In this document: positions 56,531 to 64,000 of the stretch, piece by piece
Layout: each line of letters starts with the position of its first letter
Position numbering within the stretch: the stretch's first letter is position 1
Assembly: GCF_018991925.1 (NCBI RefSeq)
Contig: NW_024729424.1
Coordinates: 1 to 64,000, forward strand
Reading direction: 5' to 3'
Source of the DNA: Homarus americanus
Taxonomy: Eukaryota; Arthropoda; Malacostraca; Decapoda; Nephropidae
DNA: 64,000 nt
The notes under the pieces: model-generated
Databases searched by the model: none
Told to the model about the DNA's origin: nothing
What the model saw: the letters and a program-made list of their open reading frames with translations, nothing else
Position numbers and translations under genes: made by a program

Positions 56531-57347
56531 CACTCAGATAAACAGACTCATCGTCAAGAAGATACGGTGTAACAGTAGTTAGTCACAGTTATCACATATG
56601 AACTAGCTGTATTTTTTCAGGTAATCCCACCTGCTAGTCACCTTCAATGTACTGGTTATGATTGGCTGATATTCCATTTGGTAACACCTTGATGTAACTT
56701 TGTGGTGGGAGCTTATAGGAGTATGTTATCTTCACCACTGTCACACTTCTAAGGAGGCTTATATCTGGATTCACTCCTGTTAGTTCATAGGAGTAACAAA
56801 TAATCTTTGTTTGTAGTTGCTTGAGAATAGTTAATGTTTCACATAAACACTATATGGCTCCCTTATTTATTTACCAGAATATATGCACACTCTTGTTGTA
56901 ATGACGAATTAACCGATGTTAGGCAACTGTCGTTTTACAAGAGAGTATAGGGGGTAATTTACAGAGCTGATGCAACACGTCTGTTTTGTCTGAGATACAG
57001 GGGTTAAGTCCACTGAGGGATGAACAGTTGGTGATGACTTGTGCAAATTAGAGGTGCGTGGGGGACCTGGTAATGTCATCCAGCACATATGAAGGAAGTG
57101 ATAAGGTATGCTTAGTTGCTGTTTATAAAGTTAATTCAGGTAGTGTTAGTTATACAATTAATATATGTAAATCGTCCACATTTATAGAAGTACTACTGAT
57201 TATATATTGACAGAGGCTATTACAACGGAGCCTCCTCTGAGCTGAATAAAATCGCCTTGCTTTACCCAAATGAAATACTAAGAGTTGTGCCTCTATAGTG
57301 ATGAGTTTAAAAGTTATTGTCTTTGGAGAAATACAAAATGTGAGAAA
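56531..57347. other. Unassigned non-coding sequence
   Basis: AT-rich unique sequence. Short frames here (for example minus 57150-57365) show no domain or motif. I see no RNA gene. Confidence 0.5.
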
Positions 57348-57402
57348 AAACACACACATAACCATTAGACTCTAATCATCTAATGGTTATATGTGTGTGT
57401 TT
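57348..57402. repeat. Hairpin ending next to the hAT insertion
   Basis: 57348-57369 (AAACACACACATAACCATTAGA) and 57379-57402 are inverted repeats with one 2-base bulge and a 9-base loop. The stem ends 11 bases before the 8-bp target duplication of the hAT element. Confidence 0.65.
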
Positions 57403-57539
57403 GACGCCCCTGCATTAGAGCAGGGGTTTTTAACCTGGGTTGGATGGACCCCCAAGGGGTCCATGGATGGGCTTCAGTGGGTTCGTGAAGGTCAGATAAA
57501 AATTGAACATTTATATTCACTATGTTTTTTCCGTTCAGC

Positions 57540-59300
57540 ATGCAACTGGATGAAACTACTGACGTCTCTCGGTGCAGCCAGCTCCTGCTTTCGTCCGTTA
57601 TATGCACGCTGATGCCATCAAAGAAGAATTCCTATTTTTTGAGCCCCTTTTGGAAACTACAAAGGCCATCGACATCTTAGAAATGGTGAATAGTTTCTTT
57701 GCCAAGCAAAACTTCGACTGGAAGAAAAATCTTTGTACTCTGTGCACAGACGGAGCACCTGCGATGCTTGACAACACATCTGGTTTTGCTGCTTTGGTGA
57801 AGAAAGAAGCTCCTCAGGTCATCGTGACCCATTGTTTTCTACATCGGCATGCATTGGCGTCAAAGACTATGCCAGCAATTATGAAAGAAGTCTTGTCTTC
57901 TGGCGTGAAAGTCGTCAACTTCATCAGAGCCAGGGCTGTGAACCATCGCGTTTTCAAGAGGTTTTGTCAAGAAATGGGAGCAGAATATGAAGCTCTTCTC
58001 ACCACACAGAAGTTCGCTGGCTTTCCAGAGGACAAATCTTGAAGCGCTTGATTGAACTTCAAGCAGAAGTTTCACTTTTTTTGAGAGAAAAAGAAAGCTC
58101 ACTGTCAGAACAGTTTGACAGTGAGGAGTTCATTCATGGCTTGGCCTACTTGGCGGATATTTTTGGTCATATGAATGAGGTGAATCTTGCGATTCAAGAC
58201 CCTGGAGTCACCATTATGGATGCTGCTGAAAGACTGCAAGCTTTTCTGGCCAAGCTGCCATTGTGGAAGAGGAGGTTGGAGGCAGACAACTATGCAAACT
58301 TTCCAATGTTAGAGGAAGTGCTTCTGCAGGATGGAATCGAGAGTGACAAGGCCCTGTCAATTTCTCTGCAGGCAGAATTCTGCAGACATCTGGATGCTCT
58401 GCAAAACTCTTTCAAAGGTTACTTCTGCTCAGGTGACCTTAAAGTTGAAACATGGATTCGTAATCCTTTCCTTGCCGACACAGACTGTATCAGTGATGAA
58501 GACCTTGCCAAAGATGACCTCATTGACCTGAAGACAAAGGAAATGTTACGAAATGAATTCAACTCGAAGAACCTTGGAGAATTCTGGTGTGCGTTGACAC
58601 AAGAACATAAGAACATAAGAAAATAAGGAGTCTGCATGGCAGCTCCTGTCGAGAGTTACTACCACTCTCTATCATCCATGAATCTATCTAGCCTCCTTTT
58701 GAAACTTTCCAGAGTTCCCGCACTTACTACAAAGTTGCTAAGCTTGTTCCACTCGTCCACCACCCTATTTGTGAACCAGTTTCTTCCTATCTCCCTCCTA
58801 AACCTAAGCTTATCCAACTTGAATCCGTTGCTCCGAGTCCTATCCTGCTCGGATATTATAAGAACTTTATCTATATCCCCTTTATTGATTCCTTTCACCC
58901 ACTTAAATACTTCTATCATATCTCCCCGCACTCTTCGTCTTTCTAGGGAATGCAAGTTAAGTTTCTTTAACCTATCCTGATATGGAAGGGTTCTAAGTCC
59001 CGGAATCATTTTTGTCATTCTTTGCTGCACCGACTCTAGTGAATTTATATCCATTCTATAATAGGGGCACCAAAACTGAACCGCATAATCGAGGTGCGTC
59101 TAGTAAAGCGAGCTATGGGTGCTCTGATTCCGTTTGCTACTACATTCCTTTGTGAGTCAGGGTTTTCAGCACTTGTTTCTATCAAAACGAAAAGTCGAAA
59201 TCGATTGGATTTCAAAGATGACATGCGTGTTACCTTGTCAAAGACCACTCCACAATTTCATCTTCTTATTCAATCCAAACAACAACAACCTTCTCATTGA
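57540..59300 (+). pseudogene. hAT transposase (ZBED/SCAND3-like), truncated, frameshifted and interrupted
   Basis: Begins with MQLDETTDVS (first catalytic Asp) at 57540, then after a frame change FVRYMHADAIKEEFLF...LETTKAIDILEMVNSFF and CTDGAPAMLDNTSGFAALVKKE (second Asp) with THCFLHRHAL, in 57572-58042. A further frame change near 58003 leads into TEVRWLSRGQ-like sequence (the hAT RW motif) and 58039-58626 (LREKESSLSEQF...LAYLADIFGHMNEVNLAIQ). After the CR1 insertion the dimerisation end resumes at about 59099 with LVKRAMGALIPFATTFLCESGFSALVSIKTKSRNRL. The BED zinc finger and N-terminus are missing. The protein family cuts and pastes hAT DNA; this copy cannot make it. Confidence 0.88.
58603..59098 (-). 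mobile_element. CR1-type LINE 3' fragment nested in the hAT transposon
   Basis: The minus strand ends with TTCTTATGTTCTTATGTTCTTG-like octamers at its 3' end (58602-58620). The frame 58659-59054 (131 codons) reads MDINSLESVQQRMTKMIPGLRTL...LHSLERRRVRGDMIEVFKW...FTNRVVDEWNKL, the CR1 ORF2 end. It is clearly a different CR1 subfamily from the 48274 fragment. No clean target duplication could be resolved at its borders. Confidence 0.88.
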
Positions 59301-59617
59301 CATGAACTTTTGAGCAGAATTAAAGTTTTGTTTTGTTTAATTTGCACAAGATGATTGTATTTCATTTTTTATTGAGTGGCCATTAATTTTGCATAAAAAA
59401 GTGTGAAACATAATTCTTTGTTAAGATTGTTTACTTTATTCATACTTTGTGTATGTCATACACTGTATGAGGCATTGAATTTTCAATAAAATAAAGTATA
59501 TTCATTGCATGCAAAGTTGTGCTTATGTGCATTTTTCTAGAGAGGGGGTCCATAGCTTTCACCAGATTCTCAAACGGGTCCGTGACTCAAAAAAGGTTAA
59601 GAACCACTGCATTAGAG

Positions 59618-60167
59618 GTTTGAGGTTGCAGAGGATCGTTGCCAATCCTTACACCTTAAGACGACACTTTTGTCAACTCCTTGATCATATGGTAAAAATA
59701 TGTCCAGTTTGGCAATGCAGGACTGCAGCTCATGCCTGTGCACACAAGCTGTTCGTACCTGGGTGATGACGCACTGTGATTTCAGTATCTGCGCAGAGTG
59801 GGGTCCACACTTGAGATGCCGTCGCCTCTGTACACCGACTGACCAAGCATCCCACTAGTCATTAACCTCCCTCTCTGTGGTGAACTGTAAGGGTAATAGC
59901 TGTCAGGTCTTCCACCCCGCCTTGTTCCATCATCACTGCACTGAGCACCAGGTAAGAAGAGGGGCTGTTGACATGAATTCAGTCATGTGAACAGCTTCTC
60001 CTTATTAAATATTGACACTCGTCAACACCCAACTTCAGCATTACTTTTTTCCATGCCATCTTCTTGTATTCCTTGACGCCCTATTCACACACTTTGTCCA
60101 CATTAACGCCTTTAAGCATATGAACCCAAATTGTAACAATTCCAAACCTCCCTAAACTAAACTCTGT
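59618..60167. other. Unassigned sequence between the hAT element and the gap
   Basis: About 550 bases of unique-looking sequence. No gene, RNA, tandem repeat or recognisable transposon was seen. Confidence 0.5.
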
Positions 60168-60267
60168 NNNNNNNNNNNNNNNNNNNNNNNNNNNNNNNNN
60201 NNNNNNNNNNNNNNNNNNNNNNNNNNNNNNNNNNNNNNNNNNNNNNNNNNNNNNNNNNNNNNNNNNN
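60168..60267. other. Assembly gap (100 N)
   Basis: Exactly 100 N, the usual placeholder for a scaffold gap of unknown size. It separates unique sequence from satellite, so the true array boundary on this side is not visible. Confidence 0.98.
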
Positions 60268-63200
60268 CTAACTGCAGGTGGTAGGCATTAACAACAGGTT
60301 TTACACACTAACAACAGGTGGTAGACACTAACTACAGGTGGTAGCCACTAACTGCAGGAGGTAGACACTAACAACAGGTGGTAAACACTAACTACAGGTG
60401 GTAGACACTAACTGCAGGTGGTAGACACTAACAACAGGTGGTAGACACTAACTACAGGTGGTAGCCACTAACTGCAGGAGGTAGTCACTAACAACTGGTT
60501 GTAGACACTAAAAACAGGTGGTAGACACTAACTACAAGTGGTAACTACTAACTTCAGGTGGTAGCCACTAAATGCAGGTGGTTGGAACTAACAACAGGTT
60601 GTAGACACTAACAACAGGTGGTAGACACTAAATGCAGGTGGTAGGCACTAACAACAAGTTTTAGACACTAACAACAGGTGGTAGACACTAACTACAGGTG
60701 GTAGCCACTAACTGCAGGTGGTAGACACTAACAACAGGTGGTAAACACTAACTATAGGTGGTAGCAACAAACTGCAGGTGGTAGACACTAAGAATAGGTG
60801 GTAGACACTAACTACAGGTGGTAGCCACTAACTGCAGGTGGTATACACTAACAACAGGTGGTAAACATTAACTACAGGTGGTAGCCACAAACTGCAGGTG
60901 GTAGACACTAACAACAGGTGGTAGACACTAACTACAGGTGGTAGCCACTAACTGCAGGTGGTAGGCACTAACAACAGGTTATAGACACTAACAACAGGTG
61001 GTAGACACTATCAACAGGTGATAGACACTAACTACAGGTGGTAGCCACTAACTGCAGGTGCTATACACTAACAACAGGTGGTAAACACTAACTACAGGTG
61101 GTAGCCACTAACTGCAGGTGGTAGACACTAACTATAGGTGGTAGCCACTAACTGCAGGTGGTAGGCACTAACAACATGTTATAGACACTAACAACAGGTG
61201 GTAGACACTAGCTACAAGTGGTAACCACTAACTGCAGGTGGTAGACACAAACGACAGCTGGTTGCCACTTACTGCAGGTGGTAGATACTAACAACAGATG
61301 GTAAACACTAACTACAGGTGGTAGCCACTAACAACAGGTTTAGACACTAGCAACAGGTGGTAGACACTAATTACAAGTGGTAACCACTAACTGCAGGTGG
61401 TAGACACAAACGACAGCTGGTAGCCACTAACTGCAGGTGGTAGATACTAACAACAGGTGGTACACACTAACTACAGGGTGGAGACACTAACTACAGAGGG
61501 TAGGCAATAACAACAGGGGGTAGACACTAACTGCAGGTGGCAGGCACTAACCATAGGTGGTAGCCACTAACTGCAGGTGGTAGACACTAACAACAGGTGG
61601 TAGACACTAACTACAGGTTGTAGCCACTAACTGCAAGTGTTATACACTAACAACAGGTGGTAAACACTAACTACAGGTGGTAGCCACTAACAACAGGTTA
61701 TAGACACTAACAACAGGTGGTAGACACAAACTACAAGTGGTAACCACTAACTGCAGGTGGTAGACACAAACGACAGCTGGTAGCCACTAACTGCAGGTAG
61801 TAGATACTAACAACGGGGGGTACACACTAACTACAGGGTGTAGACACTAACTACAGAGGGTAGGCAATAACAACAGGGGGTACACACTAACTACAGGTGG
61901 TAACCGCTAACTGCAGTTGGTAGACACTAACAACAAGTGGTAGACACTAACTACAGGTGGTAGACACTAACAAAAGGTTGTTGACACTAACAACAGGTGG
62001 TAGACACTAACTACAGGTGGTAGCCACTAACTGCAGGTGGTAGGCATTAACAAAAGGTTGTAGACACTAACTACAGGTGGTAGACACTACGTACAGCTGG
62101 TAGCCACTAACTGCAGGTGGTAGACACTAACGACAGGTGGTAAACACTAACTACAGGTGGTAGGCACTAACAACAGGTTTTAGACACTAACAACAGGTGG
62201 TAGACACTTACTGCAGGTGGTAGGCGCTAACAACAGGTTTTAGACCTAACAACAGGTGGTAGGCACTAACGACAGGATTTAGACACTAACAACAGGTGGT
62301 AGACACAAACTACAGGTGGTAGCCACTAACTGCAGGTGGTAGACACTAACTGCAGGTGGTAAATACTAACAATAAGTGGAAGACACTAACTAGAGGTGGT
62401 AGACACTAACTGCAGGTGGTAGGCATTAACAACAGGTTTTAGACACTAACAACAGGTGGTAGACACTAACTACAGGTGGTAGCCACTAACTGCAGGTGGT
62501 AGACACTAACAAAAGGTGGTAAACACTAACTACAGGTGGTAGACACTAACTGCAGGTGGTAGACACTAACAACAGGTGGTAGACACTAACTGCAGGTGGT
62601 AGCCACTAACTGCAGGTGGTAGGCACTAACAACGGGTGGTAGACACTAACTACAAGTGGTAACCACTAACTGCAGGTTTTAGACACAAACGACAGGGGGT
62701 AGACTTTAACTATAGACGGCAGGCAATAGCAACAGGGGGTCGACACTAACTACAGGTGGTAGCCACTAACTGCATGTGGTAGACACTAAAAACAGGTGGT
62801 AGACACTAACTACAGGTGGTAGCCACTAACTGCAGGTGGTAGACACTAACAACAGGTGGTAAACACTAACTACAGGTGGTAGCCACTAACTGCAGGTGGT
62901 AGATACTAACAACAGGTGGTAGACACTAACTACAGGTGGTAGCCACTAACTTCAGGTGGTAGACACAAAAAACAGGTGGTAAACACTAACATCAGTTGGT
63001 AAACACTAACTACAAGTGGTAACCACTAACTGCAGGTGGTAGACACAAACGACAGGGGGTAGACACTAATTACAGAGGGCAGGCAATAACAACAGGGGGT
63101 AGACACTAACTACAGGGGGTAGACACTAAATACAGGTGGTAGCCACTAACTGCAGGTTGTAGACACTAACAACAGGTGGTAGACACTAACTATAGGTGGT

Positions 63201-64000
63201 AGCCACTAACTGCAGGTGGTAGGCACTAACAACAGGTTATAGACACTTACAACAGGTGGTAGACACTAACTACAAGTGGTAACCAATAACTGCAGGTGGT
63301 AGACACAAACGACAGCTGGTTGCCACTAACTGCAGGTGGTAGATACTAACAACATTTGGTACACACTAACTACAGGGTGTAGACATTAACTACAGAGGGC
63401 AGGCAATAACAACAGGGGGTAGACACTAACTACAGGTGGTAGACACTAACTACAGGTGGTAGCCAGTAACTGCAGGTGGTAGACACTAAAAACAGGTGGT
63501 TGATACTAACTATGTGGTAGCCACTAACTGCAGGTGGTAGACACTAACAACAGGTTTTAGACACTAACAACAGGTGGTAGGCACTAACGACATGTTTTAT
63601 ACACTAACAACAGGTGGTAGACACAAACTACAGGTGGTAGCCACTAACTGCAGGTTGTAGACACTAACTGCAGGTGGTAAACACTAAAAACAGGTGGAAG
63701 ACACTAACTACAGGTGGTAGACACTAACTGCAGGTGGTAGGCATTAACAACAGGTTTTAGACACTAACAACAGGTGGTAGACACTAACTACAGGTGGTAG
63801 CCACTAACTGCAGGTGGAAGACACTAACAACAGGTGGTAAACAATAACTACAGGTAGTAGCCACTAACTGCAGGTCGTAGACACTAACAACAGGTGGTAG
63901 ACACTAACTACAGGTGGTAGCCACTAACTGCAGGTTTTAGGCACTAACAACAGGTTGTAGACACTAACAACAGGTAGTAGACACTAATTACAAGTGTTAA
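60268..64000. repeat. 20-bp satellite array, segment 5
   Basis: Same monomers and orientation as the left arrays, homogeneous from its first base. About 62640-63180 repeats the variant order seen in the 1,722-bp unit (GACTTTAACTATAGACGGC, GGCAATAGCAACAGGGGGTC, CACAAAAAACAGG). It continues past the window end. Confidence 0.97.

Larger units (their letters stand above)
57421..59609 (+). mobile_element. hAT (Charlie-like) DNA transposon with nested CR1 fragment
   Basis: A perfect 8-bp duplication CATTAGAG lies at 57413-57420 and 59610-59617. The ends are CAGGGGTTTTTAACCT at the left and, inverted, CAGTGGTTCTTAACCT at the right, which match the known Charlie-type terminal repeat CAGNGGTTCTYAACC. 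The inside encodes a ZBED/SCAND3-like hAT transposase that lacks its N-terminal third, so this is an internally deleted copy. A CR1 3' fragment (about 58603-59098) splits the C-terminal coding region. The element shares host DNA with no gene. Confidence 0.92.

Noticed and set aside
58603..59098. Target duplication of the CR1 fragment inside the hAT element
   Set aside because: GTGCGT-like sequence occurs on both sides, but the coding sequence of hAT and the CR1 tail overlap there, so no duplication can be assigned safely.

Overview
The window is eukaryotic repeat DNA with no convincing host gene. The mix of CR1 retrotransposons ending in repeats of the TTCTTATG type, a Penelope-like fragment, a hAT/Charlie element, a Ty3/gypsy element and an RNase H-bearing non-LTR element points to an arthropod, most likely a decapod crustacean. 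That assignment is inference from repeat families. About half of the window (roughly 32.7 kb) is one 20-bp tandem repeat, consensus about CACTAACNRCAGGTGGTAGM. It often runs as a 60-bp trimer of three monomer types and is overlaid by duplications of about 1.7 kb and 10 kb.

Layout. 1-220 and 645-12912 are satellite, split by a solo LTR at 221-644. 12913-18671 is a 5.76-kb non-LTR retrotransposon on the plus strand (copy 1). 18672-30604 is satellite. 30605-42173 is a Ty3/gypsy element on the minus strand with two 329-bp LTRs; a second copy of the same non-LTR element (copy 2, 35460-41177, minus) sits inside the start of its gag. 42174 to about 46695 is satellite that decays towards the array edge. 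46.7-60.17 kb is a non-satellite island: a Penelope-like 3' end cut by a CR1 fragment, TA/ATT microsatellites, palindromic hairpins, a 25-bp minisatellite present twice, a long decayed minus-strand CR1 with an esterase ORF1, a decayed member of a repetitive metazoan gene family, and a hAT transposon with a CR1 fragment inside it. 60168-60267 is an assembly gap of 100 N, and satellite resumes to the window end.

The insertions can be ordered. Satellite came first. The gypsy element then landed in it (5-bp duplication GTAGA), and non-LTR copy 2 landed in the gypsy element (11-bp duplication TGTCATCCATC). Copy 1 entered the satellite separately (15-bp duplication). The two non-LTR copies carry different disabling mutations but share an in-frame UAG before their C-terminal zinc-finger region. 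Every element seen appears broken; none is an intact autonomous copy here.
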